Assembly: GCF_024055895.1 (NCBI RefSeq)
Contig: NZ_JAMXLE010000005.1
Location: 124,001 to 188,000, forward strand
DNA from: Rhizobium sp. L1K21
GTDB taxonomy: Bacteria; Pseudomonadota; Alphaproteobacteria; Rhizobiales; Rhizobiaceae
Direction: 5' to 3'
Length of the DNA: 64,000 nucleotides
Under the pieces are notes generated by a model. It saw only the letters and a program-made list of their open reading frames with translations. It did no database searches and was not told the origin of the DNA. The position numbers and the translations under genes are program-made. Below, in pieces: positions 1 to 9,574 of this stretch. How positions within the stretch are numbered: position 1 is the first letter of the stretch; each line of letters starts with the position of its first letter.

Positions 1-2
1 AA

Positions 3-290
3 TACTTCAAGGCCGACGACGATGCAGAAAGCATCATCCGTCCGATTGCCGTGATCGGGCTTTCAGCGCGCGGACTGGTCTTCGCCGTTATCGCATGGCT
101 TTTTGCCAGCCGCTTCATCTATCTCGGCGAACAGCAGGCCACGGAAAAGCCGGGACTGCAGGACGTCTTGAACTATCTTGCCAAACTTCCCTATGGACCC
201 TGGCTGACCATTGCCATGGGCGTCGGCCTTATTGCCTACGCGCTTTATTCGCTTGCCGAGGCCCGCTGGAGACGCATCGGCAGGCTCTGA
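3..290 (+). CDS. DUF1206-family membrane protein, C-terminal part (5' end outside window)
   Basis: The reading frame is open from the first bases of the window and ends at TGA 288-290, so only about 95 C-terminal residues are visible. They hold two hydrophobic stretches, one starting at AVIGLSARGLVFAVIAW and one at WLTIAMGVGLIAYALYSLAEA. The spacing and the GLSARG and GLIAYALY signatures match the repeated two-helix unit of DUF1206 membrane proteins, which usually carry three such units. The function of the family is unknown. An ATG at 51 lies inside the frame but is not the true start, because coding sequence continues upstream. Confidence 0.7.
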   Translation, partial: YFKADDDAESIIRPIAVIGLSARGLVFAVIAWLFASRFIYLGEQQATEKPGLQDVLNYLAKLPYGPWLTIAMGVGLIAYALYSLAEARWRRIGRL

Positions 291-329
291 GGCTCTCCCC
301 TCTCGCCAAGCGCAAAAAAAGCGGATACT

Positions 330-346
330 ATTCGCATACGAATGAA
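330..346. promoter_or_regulatory. Operator-like inverted repeat ATTCG-CATA-CGAAT upstream of the UPF0280 operon
   Basis: A perfect 5-bp inverted repeat around a 4-bp centre lies 50 bp before the UPF0280 start codon. The same 17-bp stretch occurs with 14 of 17 identical bases at 22784-22800, just upstream of the 6-hydroxynicotinate-reductase-like gene. Sharing of such a symmetric motif by two distant operons suggests one dimeric regulator, of GntR type by appearance. This is inference; no GntR gene is visible in the window. Confidence 0.5.
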
Positions 347-396
347 ATGATGCGGATGGGTCTTTGGCAGTTTTGGCGAAAAAGAGGGATGTCGGG

Positions 397-1260
397 ATGG
401 GTCCAGTGGCACGCATGCTCGCCGATCAGCGCCGTTTGCATCTGCAGCACGGGCCGATTGATCTGATCATCGAAGCATTCGGGCCTGAAGCCGATGTGCG
501 CCGCGCCTACCAGCAGGCCCAAACGGCCTTCGCAACCGTCCTTGACGATCTGGTTCTTGAACTGCCGCTTCTGCGCAAACCCGTGGAAAGCGAACCTCAA
601 GGGCAGATCGCGCGCGCCATGTGGGCGGCGACCTTTCCATTCTCACCGGAGTTCATCACCCCCATGGCCGCCGTGGCAGGCAGCGTGGCAGATCATATTC
701 TGGCAGCGATGCTGGAAAACAATGTGCTCTCCCGCGCCTATGTCAACAATGGCGGCGACATTGCGCTCCACCTTGCCGAAGGCGCATTTACGGTCGGCAT
801 CTGTGACGACCCCGCCACCGGCGCGGCAGGCGGGACTGTCACCATCAGGCCAGATGACCGCATTGGCGGGATCGCCACCAGTGGCTGGCGTGGACGATCC
901 TTTTCGCTTGGTATCGCAGACGCGGTGACTGTGCTTGCCCAAAATGCCGCCTGCGCTGACGCTGCCGCCACCATGATTGCCAATCGCGTCGATCTGCCCG
1001 GCTCTGCCAAGATCAGGCGCGCGCCCGCAGACAGTATCCAGCCGGACAATGATCTCGGTTCGCGGGCGGTCACGACCGCTGTGGGCGACCTCGACGACGG
1101 CGAGATCGACACCGCCTTGGACGGCGGCGTAACTGCCGCGCAGCACTATCTTTCGCGTGGGCTGATCCGCGCCGCTTATCTATCGCTGGCAGGCCATCGC
1201 CGCGCCATGCCGGAAACCATCAACAATCATCACATAAGAGGGAGTGTCACCAATGGTTGA
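397..1260 (+). CDS. UPF0280 family protein
   Basis: This 287-residue protein matches the UPF0280 family, whose members are distantly related to ApbE-type flavin transferases. No reaction is established for it. The start at ATG 397 is preferred over the upstream in-frame TTG at 364 because AAAGAGGG at 381-388 sits about 8 bases upstream. Recognisable family segments are a glycine-rich central region (NNGGDIALHL about residue 110, then IATSGWRGRSFSLG and GIADAVTV). The gene ends in ATGGTTGA, overlapping the next start by 8 bases, so the three genes up to 2418 are probably translationally coupled. The family often occurs near AA_synth and 6-hydroxynicotinate-reductase-like genes, which fits a role in nitrogen-heterocycle or amino-acid-type catabolism (inference). 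Confidence 0.75.
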   Translation: MGPVARMLADQRRLHLQHGPIDLIIEAFGPEADVRRAYQQAQTAFATVLDDLVLELPLLRKPVESEPQGQIARAMWAATFPFSPEFITPMAAVAGSVADHILAAMLENNVLSRAYVNNGGDIALHLAEGAFTVGICDDPATGAAGGTVTIRPDDRIGGIATSGWRGRSFSLGIADAVTVLAQNAACADAAATMIANRVDLPGSAKIRRAPADSIQPDNDLGSRAVTTAVGDLDDGEIDTALDGGVTAAQHYLSRGLIRAAYLSLAGHRRAMPETINNHHIRGSVTNG

Positions 1261-1837
1261 ACCAGTCGTGCGGAAAAAGGCCGTTATTGTCGAAGAGATT
1301 TTTCACGAGGGCGGGCCGCGCGCTGAAAAGCCGCTGAAGCGCGCTGCCGTTGTGGCCGTGATCAAGAACCCCTTTGCCGGACAATATGTCGAAGATATCG
1401 CCTTCTTCATGGAAGATCTAAAGCCGCTGGGTCTCGAAATGGCTGACGACCTGATCAAGGCGCTGGGCGGCGATGCCTCCGTGGTCGAAGGTTACGGCAA
1501 GGGCGCGATTGTGGGCACCGCTGGCGAATTGGAGCACGGCGCGCTCTGGCATGTGCCGGGCGGTTATTCCATGCGCGAGAAGCTCCCGAACTCCAACGCG
1601 ATTGTCCCCTCCACCAAAAAGATCGGCGGTCCCGGTACCCGGCTTGATGTGCCGGTGACACATTGCAATGCATCTTATGTGCGCTCACATTTCGACGCCA
1701 TGGAGGTGGGCCTGAACGACGGCCCCAAGGCGGATGAAATTCTGCTCGCTCTGGTGATGACGACCGGCCCGCGCATCCATGCCCGCGTCGGCGGCCTCAA
1801 GGCCTCTGAAATCAAGGGCGAGGACGGACTGCGGTGA
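1253..1837 (+). CDS. Amino acid synthesis (AA_synth, PF06684/DUF1185) family protein, copy 1
   Basis: A 194-residue protein of the AA_synth family, known structurally as a chorismate-mutase-like fold but without an assigned reaction. The recognisable segments are VVAVIKNPFAG near residue 35, GYGKGAIVGTAGELEHGAL near 80, PSTKKIGGPGT near 125 and HCNASYVRSHFDAMEV near 140. ATG 1253 is chosen because GAGGGAG lies about 6-10 bases upstream. The downstream gene starts at GTG 1834 within the last codons, giving GTGA overlap. Its paralog next door has exactly the same length, which suggests a hetero-oligomer or two linked steps in a pathway. Confidence 0.8.
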   Translation: MVEPVVRKKAVIVEEIFHEGGPRAEKPLKRAAVVAVIKNPFAGQYVEDIAFFMEDLKPLGLEMADDLIKALGGDASVVEGYGKGAIVGTAGELEHGALWHVPGGYSMREKLPNSNAIVPSTKKIGGPGTRLDVPVTHCNASYVRSHFDAMEVGLNDGPKADEILLALVMTTGPRIHARVGGLKASEIKGEDGLR

Positions 1838-2418
1838 GCGCGAAAATCCGTAAACTGGTTGTGATCGCTGACGAGGTTCGCCTCGAAATGGGAGAGCGGG
1901 TCAACCCGCCTTCCCGCCGTGCCGCCGCCATCGCCATTATCGAAAACCCCTATGCGGGCCGCTTCGACAAAGGCCTGGAAGAACTGATCACCATCGGCGA
2001 AGACCTGGGTGGCCTGCTCGGCGAAAAATGCGTGGCCGCACTCGGCTGCGCGCCCTCTGATGTGCAAAGCTACGGCAAGGCGGCCATGGTGGGCGAAGCC
2101 GGCGAACTCGAACACGCCGCCGCCATTCTCCACCCCAAGCTCGGCGCACCCTTGCGCAAGGCCGTGGATCATGGCGCGGCACTCGTTCCCTCATCGAAGA
2201 AGATGGGCGGGCCGGGCGATCCCCTCGATATCCCCCTTGGCCACAAGGATGCAGCTTACGTGCGCTCGCATTTCGACGGCATGACGGTTGAGGTGAACGA
2301 CGCCCCCCGCGCCAACGAAATCATGGTCGCCGTCGCCGTGGCGCTCACCGGCCGCCCCCTCCCCCGCGTCGGCGGGCTCACACATGATGAGGCTGAAGGC
2401 AAGGACGGGTTGCGGTAG
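1834..2418 (+). CDS. Amino acid synthesis (AA_synth) family protein, copy 2
   Basis: This is the second AA_synth paralog, again 194 residues, starting with GTG that overlaps the previous stop (GTGA). It keeps the family blocks AIAIIENPYAGRF, SYGKAAMVGEAGELEHAAA, PSSKKMGGPGDPLDIPLGHK and AAYVRSHFDGMTVEVND. Divergence from copy 1 is substantial (roughly half the residues by eye), so this is an old duplication with probably distinct roles. It is the last gene of the operon. The 150 bases that follow hold no clear terminator. Confidence 0.8.
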   Translation: MSAKIRKLVVIADEVRLEMGERVNPPSRRAAAIAIIENPYAGRFDKGLEELITIGEDLGGLLGEKCVAALGCAPSDVQSYGKAAMVGEAGELEHAAAILHPKLGAPLRKAVDHGAALVPSSKKMGGPGDPLDIPLGHKDAAYVRSHFDGMTVEVNDAPRANEIMVAVAVALTGRPLPRVGGLTHDEAEGKDGLR

Positions 2419-2574
2419 AGCACCGGGCGACAATATTGAGCCATTCTGTTGGCCCAAACCGGCTAAACCTGACTATGCCTGTCGAAATAAGCAGCTTGCC
2501 AAATCTCAGGGGCTGTGGCTAACTCTACCCATTGTAGCATCTCTTTTTGGATAAAACTTGGGGGAGCAATATCC

Positions 2575-3966
2575 ATGAAGCTGACTGCCGGTGAACGCCT
2601 GGTTTGTGACCGGGTTATAAACGTATTCGAAACAGGTACCGTAAAAGGCAAGTACGGTGCGATTAGCATTTACAAAGATGGACCCGGCGGTATCCGCCAG
2701 ATTACCTATGGTCGATCGCAAACAACCGAATATGGCAACCTTCGTCAATTGGTGGAGATGTATGCAGCCGCTGAGGGTACCTATTCAGATGATTTCAAAC
2801 CCTATGTCAAACTGATCGGCCATGTTGCTCTTGTAGACAACGAACCGTTTAAATCCCTCCTTCGCCAGGCGGGCAAAGATGATCCGGTGATGTGGGCGAC
2901 GCAGGACAAGTTCTTCGATAGCGTCTATTTTGCACCGGCACAAAAATGGGCAACGGCAAACGGCTTTGAATTGCCGCTGTCAATGCTCGTGATCTATGAT
3001 TCATTTATTCACAGCGGGCGAATATTAGATTTCCTGCGCTCCCGCTTTCCAGAAAAGCCGCCGGTACATGGCGGCGATGAGAAAATCTGGATCAAACAAT
3101 ATGTAGAAGTGCGCCACGACTGGTTGAAAAACCACAAAAACGAAGTGCTACGCCTGACGATTTACCGGACAAAGGATCTCCTGCGGGAGATTTCTCGCGA
3201 CAATTGGGACCTCAAGAACATGCCGGTTCTCGCTAACGGCACGCCAGTTGACGATACGCCTGAGAAACGTCCGTCCGTTCCAGCCATTCCCAAGGCCTCA
3301 CTCCAGGATCTGGTTCCTTTTCTGGGCGATATAGATGAAGCCGACATGGTGTCGGACAAAACTGCAACGGAAACAATCGCAGATCATTTCACGGCGACAG
3401 CCTCCAGTTCGAGCGTTCAACAAAGAGAAACCGTTTTGCGCAGCCTTGCTGCTTCAGCCGGTGTTACGCCAGCCATGGAGCGGCTAATCAATTATAGAAA
3501 CCAGTACCGACCGACGAGCAATCCGCGCTATTGGGCTGTTGTCAATTTCGACCTGCACTCGGCCAAACCCCGCATGTTCCTTTTCGACTGCGTGGCCGGC
3601 ACCACAACTGCTCTTCTTTGCGCTCATGGTCGCGGCTCAGAGGGGCCGAAAGACGACGGATATGCGGAATTTTTCTCGAATGAAGACGGATCAGGTTGCT
3701 CTTCGCTCGGTATTTATCACTGCGATGTAACCTATTTCGGCAACCATGGAAAATCGCTTTATCTGGATGGGCTTGAGGCAACAAACTCAAGAGCCCGTCT
3801 CCGGCATATCGTCATACACGGTGCGGACTATGTGTCGCCGGAAATGGTCGCAAAAACAGGTCGAATCGGGCGGAGCCTCGGCTGTCCTGCGGTCGAAGAA
3901 GGTGAAGCTTCGAAAGTTGTCGAAGCGTTGGCTGGAGGTTCCCTGATGATCATTTGGAAGTCGTAG
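2575..3966 (+). CDS. Chitosanase-like (GH46) and L,D-transpeptidase-like (YkuD_2) fusion protein
   Basis: The 463-residue protein has two parts. Residues 1-210 resemble family GH46 chitosanases. LTAGERLVCDRVINVFE ends in a likely catalytic Glu19, and KDGPGGIRQITYG places a likely second acidic residue at Asp35. Residues about 330-463 look like a YkuD_2 murein L,D-transpeptidase-type domain, with H411 and H415 in HIVIHGAD and C437 in GRSLGCPAV. A serine- and alanine-rich linker separates them. The start at ATG 2575 follows GGGGAG at 2561-2566. No signal peptide or membrane segment is visible, which is odd for two enzymes whose substrates lie outside the cytoplasm. A cell-wall role or a secreted-effector role is possible (inference). 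Base composition is lower in GC than its neighbours, which hints at transfer. Confidence 0.65.
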   Translation: MKLTAGERLVCDRVINVFETGTVKGKYGAISIYKDGPGGIRQITYGRSQTTEYGNLRQLVEMYAAAEGTYSDDFKPYVKLIGHVALVDNEPFKSLLRQAGKDDPVMWATQDKFFDSVYFAPAQKWATANGFELPLSMLVIYDSFIHSGRILDFLRSRFPEKPPVHGGDEKIWIKQYVEVRHDWLKNHKNEVLRLTIYRTKDLLREISRDNWDLKNMPVLANGTPVDDTPEKRPSVPAIPKASLQDLVPFLGDIDEADMVSDKTATETIADHFTATASSSSVQQRETVLRSLAASAGVTPAMERLINYRNQYRPTSNPRYWAVVNFDLHSAKPRMFLFDCVAGTTTALLCAHGRGSEGPKDDGYAEFFSNEDGSGCSSLGIYHCDVTYFGNHGKSLYLDGLEATNSRARLRHIVIHGADYVSPEMVAKTGRIGRSLGCPAVEEGEASKVVEALAGGSLMIIWKS

Positions 3967-3984
3967 CCAGCGGCAGGCACAAAC

Positions 3985-5571
3985 TCAAGTTACAGCCAAT
4001 ATCCGCGCAAGCTCATCCCTGTGCCGCATCATTGCGTGATAAGCCGCATAGTCGGCGGCGAGGTGGGTGTGAATATCAGGACGGGGCGCGATTGTTTTTG
4101 TCGTTGAGCCGGTCAGGTTTGCGGCAGCTTCGGCATGGCTCGAATAGCGACCTGCGGCGACGGCGGCGTTGATCATGGTGCCGAGAAGGACGGGATCGCG
4201 GGTCTCGTCCACCCGCACCGTTCGGCCCGTCATATCGGCGTAAAGCTGGGGAATGAGCGGGTGGGCGGCCAACCCGCCACCCATCAGCAGCGTGGCGATC
4301 ATTTCCGCGTCGGGCATATTTTCCAGCACATGGCGAATGCCGCAGGCCAGGCCCACACAGGTGCGCCAATAGAGCCGGCAGAGATTGTCGAACCCGCCCT
4401 CCAGGCTGAGGCCCGAGAATGCGCCGGTTTGCGCTGGATCTGGCATCGGCCCGCGGCTTCCGTGAAGATCGGGCAGAACCGCAATCGGGCGGCCGTAGGC
4501 CGGCCCCTCCTGCGCAATCCGCTCGGCGATCCGGTCGAGGATTTTCATGTGCAGGGTCAGGCTTGGCGGGCCACCGGCGTCATGTCTGCGCAGAAGAAAG
4601 TCGAGCAGCGAACCGGAGGAGGATTGGCCTGCCTCCATGAGCCAGAGGCCCGGCAGGGCAGCGCCGCAAAATCCACCCCAGACACCGGGCTTTTCTTCTC
4701 TGCAACGGCGCAGCACGACCACACAGCTGGAGGTTCCGGCAATGAGTGCAGCGGCATGGGTGGGGGCTTCTTCCGGCGACTGGCAGAAGACGCCGATCGT
4801 TCCTGCATAGGCATCGATGAGCCCTGCCGCGACGATGCATTTTGTGGAAAGACCAAGTTCCTTTGCTGCCGCTTCGCTCAGCGTACCGATCGGTTCGCAT
4901 GATGGTGTTGCGTGTTCGGGAAGGCCGGTGCGGAGGCGTGCATCCTCCAGGCCGATGCGCTGATAGAAACGCTCCGGATAAGCGCCGGGCGCGTCCGGCT
5001 CATAGGCCCATTTGGCGGCAAGTGCCGAATGCGAGCGTGACGTCGAGCCGGTCGCGCGCCAGGTGAGATAATCGCAAAGATCGAAAATGAGACCGGCCCG
5101 CGCCCAGCTTTCCGGCAGGTTTCGTTTCAGCCACAGAAGCTTCGGCGGCTGCATTTCGGGCGACATATAGCCGCCGAAACGGTCAAGGGTGGGGTCGCTG
5201 GAGCTTGAAATCTCGTTGGCTTCGGCGATGGCGCGGTGGTCCATCCAGAGCATCGTATCCTGCTGATCCGGCCCCGATTTCGAGGCGGCAACGGGCGTGC
5301 CGTTGCCATCCCGCAGCACAAGCGAGCATGTGGCGTCAAAGCCGAGCGCCACCACCTCATCGGGCTGAACACCGGCTTGCTCACAAGCGCCGCGCACCGA
5401 TTGGGCAACCGCCTGCCAGATTTCCGCGCTGTTCTGTTCGTAAAAAAGCGCATCGGGCTGATGAACCCCGATTGCCGTGACCACACGCGCCATCTGCATA
5501 CCGCCGAGGTCGAATACCCCCGCGCGCGCACTGCCGGTCCCGACATCGACCGCCACGATGAATTCACGCAT
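3985..5571 (-). CDS. FGGY-family pentulose (ribulose-type) kinase
   Basis: This 528-residue sugar kinase should phosphorylate a ketopentose released by the polyol dehydrogenases upstream. It has the N-terminal phosphate loop VAVDVGTGSARAGVFD, then GFDATCSLVL, WMDHRA, GGYMSPEMQPPKLLWLK, and the C-terminal ATP-binding LLMGGGLAAHPLIPQLYADM. These segments match the subfamily of ribulokinase-like FGGY proteins rather than classic XylB. The start ATG 5571 overlaps the end of the HAD gene by 8 bases; the in-frame ATG at 5607 would overlap it further. It is the last gene of the smo operon, in the position xylB occupies in the Rhodobacter sphaeroides operon. Confidence 0.85.
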   Translation of the reverse strand: MREFIVAVDVGTGSARAGVFDLGGMQMARVVTAIGVHQPDALFYEQNSAEIWQAVAQSVRGACEQAGVQPDEVVALGFDATCSLVLRDGNGTPVAASKSGPDQQDTMLWMDHRAIAEANEISSSSDPTLDRFGGYMSPEMQPPKLLWLKRNLPESWARAGLIFDLCDYLTWRATGSTSRSHSALAAKWAYEPDAPGAYPERFYQRIGLEDARLRTGLPEHATPSCEPIGTLSEAAAKELGLSTKCIVAAGLIDAYAGTIGVFCQSPEEAPTHAAALIAGTSSCVVVLRRCREEKPGVWGGFCGAALPGLWLMEAGQSSSGSLLDFLLRRHDAGGPPSLTLHMKILDRIAERIAQEGPAYGRPIAVLPDLHGSRGPMPDPAQTGAFSGLSLEGGFDNLCRLYWRTCVGLACGIRHVLENMPDAEMIATLLMGGGLAAHPLIPQLYADMTGRTVRVDETRDPVLLGTMINAAVAAGRYSSHAEAAANLTGSTTKTIAPRPDIHTHLAADYAAYHAMMRHRDELARILAVT

Positions 5572-6274
5572 GCATGTTGTCTTTCGCTCTCCCTGGACGG
5601 CGGACAAGGTGCAGCAAATCTGTCATCAGGTCAAACATTGCATCAGGTCTGAGCGCACGCAAGGAGGCTTTATAGTCATCGTTATTGGCATGGGTTCCGC
5701 CACAGAAAGCGAAAACCGGCATGCCCGCGGCCTGGGCAGCACGAATGCCGGTCGCGGTGTCTTCCACCACAACGCATTGCGCGGGCTTATAGCCCAGCGT
5801 TTCCGCCGCATGCAGAAAGAGATCAGGCGCTGGCTTGCCATTCTCCACCATCGCTGCGCTGAAGATGTTATCGTCAAATTGCGAAAGCAGGCCGGTCACT
5901 TCCAGGCTTCTTTCAATCCGGTCCGGATAACTGGAAGAGGCAACGCAAAATCGGATTCCATGCCGTTTCAGCATCTTCAGCGTTTCGGCCATATGCGGTG
6001 TTGGCTGCAGCTCCCGTTCAAAACGCTCAAACAGCCGACGACGCAGATTTTCGGCAAACTGCGGGGGCAACGCCTTGCCGAACTCTTCAGCAATGGCCGA
6101 GATGACGAAGGCAAGGCTGCGCCCCAGAAAGCGATCACTCACGGCCCCGGTGCTCAGCGTCAGCCCCTGTTCGCTCAGGCAATCGCGAAGGTTGGAAAGC
6201 GCAATCGGCTCGCTGTCGACCAGAACACCGTCGCAGTCGAAAATGACCAGTAGGTCGCCTTCGCCTCCACTCAC
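5564..6274 (-). CDS. HAD-superfamily sugar-phosphate phosphatase (beta-phosphoglucomutase-like)
   Basis: A 236-residue haloacid dehalogenase-like hydrolase. The nucleophile motif is DCDGVLVDSEP at about residues 14-24, motif II is CVASSS near residue 120, and the C-terminal motif is VVEDTATGIRAAQAAGM with the DxxxG acidic pair. The cap domain is of the helical phosphoglucomutase type. The start is GTG 6274, two bases after the mtlK stop, so translation is probably coupled. In this operon it likely dephosphorylates or clears a polyol- or ketose-phosphate. The substrate is not readable from the sequence. Confidence 0.8.
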   Translation of the reverse strand: MSGGEGDLLVIFDCDGVLVDSEPIALSNLRDCLSEQGLTLSTGAVSDRFLGRSLAFVISAIAEEFGKALPPQFAENLRRRLFERFERELQPTPHMAETLKMLKRHGIRFCVASSSYPDRIERSLEVTGLLSQFDDNIFSAAMVENGKPAPDLFLHAAETLGYKPAQCVVVEDTATGIRAAQAAGMPVFAFCGGTHANNDDYKASLRALRPDAMFDLMTDLLHLVRRPGRAKDNMHA

Positions 6275-6276
6275 CT

Positions 6277-7752
6277 TTAGAGCGCTCCGTCCAGATAGTC
6301 CTGCAAGGTTGCGGCAGTCCCCTTCTCGCGCAGGCTCTCCAAGGCATGGGAAAAGCGTGCGAGAAATGTCGGGTTGGTGCCCACCTTGCCGAAGATATCC
6401 TCCAATGCCGGAAAGACCGATGGGTCTTCCCGCGAGGCCAGCGCTGCAGCCTGCAGGCGCTCTGCACTGGCATCATTGAACACGATCTGTTTGCCGCTAT
6501 CGCTCACGCCTTCGAAATATTTGCACCAGAGTGCGGAGACGAGCGCAAGGCCGGTGACATCCAGGCCCTTGGCCAGCCGGTCAGCGGTTGATGGCAGGAT
6601 GAATTTCGGCTGCCGGTTGGAGCCGTCCTGCGCCAGACGCGGGATGGTGTCGCCAATATTGGGATTGATGAAACGGCGCTCGATCAGCGCCACATAATCG
6701 GAGAGGCTGGTATCTGGAACCGGCGGCACGACAGGCACGATTTCGTCATGTTCGAGCTTGGAGAGGAAACCGGCAATCAAGGGGTTTTCCATGGCTTCGT
6801 GAACGAAGTGAATGTCCATCAGGGCCGCCGGATAGGCAATGGCCGCATGCCCGCCATTGAGAATGCGCAACTTCATCAGCTCATAAGGCGCGACATCGGG
6901 AACAAAGGTTGCCCCGACATCTTCAAAGGCCGGACGGCCCTGCGGGAAATTGTCTTCCAGCACCCATTGCTTGAACTCTTCGCAAAAGACCGGCCAGCCA
7001 TCTTCGACGCCGTAACGCGTGGCCGCAATCTCGATTTCGCGCGGGCCGGTTGCCGGTGTAATGCGGTCCACCATGGAATTCGGAAACGCAACATTGGTGT
7101 GGATCCAATGGGCGAAATCCGGATCGCTGAGTTTTGCCAGCTCCACCACGGCGGCTTCCGTTACCTCGCCATTGCCCGGAATATTGTCGCAGGACATGAC
7201 GGTGAACGGGGCAAGCCCCTTTTCCTTGCGCGCTTTCAGCCCCGCAATGATCAGCCCGAACACCGTTTTCGGTGCATCCGCATTGGCTGCATCGGCCTGG
7301 ATGGCCGGGTGTCTGGTATCAAACTTGCCGGTGGAGGAATCGATGAAATAGCCACCTTCGGTGATTGTCATCGAAACAATGCGGATTGCCGGATCGGCAA
7401 GCGTTTCAATGATACGGCCGAAATCGGGTGCGGTGATGATATCGATCATCGGGCCGGTGATCGTGGCGGCAGAGCGGTTGATATCCTGCTCGACAACGGT
7501 CGTCAGATAATCCTGCGCGGCCAGCGTTTCCTTCATCTTCGCATCAGAGGGCATGATACCCGCGCCGATGATGGCAAAATCCAGGTTTTTGCCCTGATTG
7601 AACAGCTCATGCAGGTAGACCGCCATATGGGCGCGGTGGAAATTGCCGACACCGAAATGCAGGATGCCGGGGCTCAGCTGCTCGCGGCTATAGTTGGGAA
7701 CCGACACCTTTTCGGAAAGGTCTTTGAGATTTTGAAGCGACAGTTTTGTCAT
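6277..7752 (-). CDS. mtlK: Mannitol/arabinitol dehydrogenase (long-chain polyol dehydrogenase)
   Basis: The 491-residue enzyme belongs to the polyol-specific long-chain dehydrogenases, which oxidise D-mannitol or D-arabinitol to the ketose with NAD. The nucleotide-binding segment FGVGNFHRAHMAVYLHELF lies near residue 33, and the catalytic Lys-Asn-His array is in MKLRILNGGHAAIAYPA near residue 300. Length and motifs are typical of MtlK. It follows the sorbitol dehydrogenase gene by 38 bases and is followed immediately by the HAD gene. Gene order matches the smoEFGKS-mtlK-xylB operon of Rhodobacter sphaeroides, which supports the symbol. Confidence 0.9.
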   Translation of the reverse strand: MTKLSLQNLKDLSEKVSVPNYSREQLSPGILHFGVGNFHRAHMAVYLHELFNQGKNLDFAIIGAGIMPSDAKMKETLAAQDYLTTVVEQDINRSAATITGPMIDIITAPDFGRIIETLADPAIRIVSMTITEGGYFIDSSTGKFDTRHPAIQADAANADAPKTVFGLIIAGLKARKEKGLAPFTVMSCDNIPGNGEVTEAAVVELAKLSDPDFAHWIHTNVAFPNSMVDRITPATGPREIEIAATRYGVEDGWPVFCEEFKQWVLEDNFPQGRPAFEDVGATFVPDVAPYELMKLRILNGGHAAIAYPAALMDIHFVHEAMENPLIAGFLSKLEHDEIVPVVPPVPDTSLSDYVALIERRFINPNIGDTIPRLAQDGSNRQPKFILPSTADRLAKGLDVTGLALVSALWCKYFEGVSDSGKQIVFNDASAERLQAAALASREDPSVFPALEDIFGKVGTNPTFLARFSHALESLREKGTAATLQDYLDGAL

Positions 7753-7790
7753 GGGTCTCTTCCCGTATTGGGCGGTGGACCGGAGAGCGG

Positions 7791-8560
7791 TCAGCTCATC
7801 CAGTTGCCGCCATCGACATTGTAGGTTTGCGCGACGATGTAGTCGGCTTCCGGCGAGGCGAGGAATATGGCCATGCCGGTCAGGTCTTCGGCCCGGCCCA
7901 TGCGCCCGAAAGGCACCGCCTCGCCCACGCTCTTCTTCTTTTCGCCCGGCTGCAGGCCCTCATGTTTGGCAAACAGCGCATCAACACCGTCCCAATGCTC
8001 GCCATCGACGACGCCGGGGGCAATTGCATTGACATTGATGCCGTGCTTGATGAGATCGAGCCCGGCAGACTGGGTGAGCGAGATCACAGCCGCCTTGGTG
8101 GCGCAGTAGACTGCCACCAGCGCCTCGCCGCGACGGCCTGCCTGGCTTGCCATGTTGATGATCTTGCCGCCCTTGCCTGCCTTGATCATCGACCGCGCAG
8201 CGGCCTGCATGGTAAAAAGCGTTCCCGACACATTGATCGAAAAGAGCTTTTCATAGCTTGCCCGCGTTATCTCCACGATGGGTGCCAGATCAAAGAGCGC
8301 GGCATTGTTGATCAGGATATCAAGCCCGCCGCAACGTGCTTCGACCGCCTGAATGGCCGCATCGATGGAGGCCTGGTCGGTCACATCCATATGCACGGCA
8401 TAGGCTGAAGCCCCAAGCTCAGAAGCCGTTGCCTCCGCCTGCGCCATATTGATATCGGCAATGGCAACGGTGGCACCCTCGCGGATATAGGCTTCCGCGA
8501 AGGCCTTGCCGATGCCACGGGCCGATCCGGTGATCAGCGCCGATTTTCCATCCAGCCGTT

Positions 8561-8564
<4 letters not shown>
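7791..8564 (-). CDS. smoS: Sorbitol (L-iditol 2-) dehydrogenase, SDR family
   Basis: A 257-residue classical short-chain dehydrogenase that oxidises sorbitol to fructose. The cofactor loop is [14 protein letters not shown] at residues 9-22, then ILINNAA, the catalytic Ser in [12 protein letters not shown], and the Tyr-x3-Lys pair in [12 protein letters not shown] near residue 155. The substrate-loop sequence [18 protein letters not shown] is characteristic of SmoS-type sorbitol dehydrogenases and differs from general SDRs. The start ATG 8564 overlaps the stop of smoK by four bases (ATGA), showing tight coupling to the transporter. Confidence 0.92.
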
Positions 8565-9562
<998 letters not shown>

Positions 9563-9574
9563 GATAGACATCCT

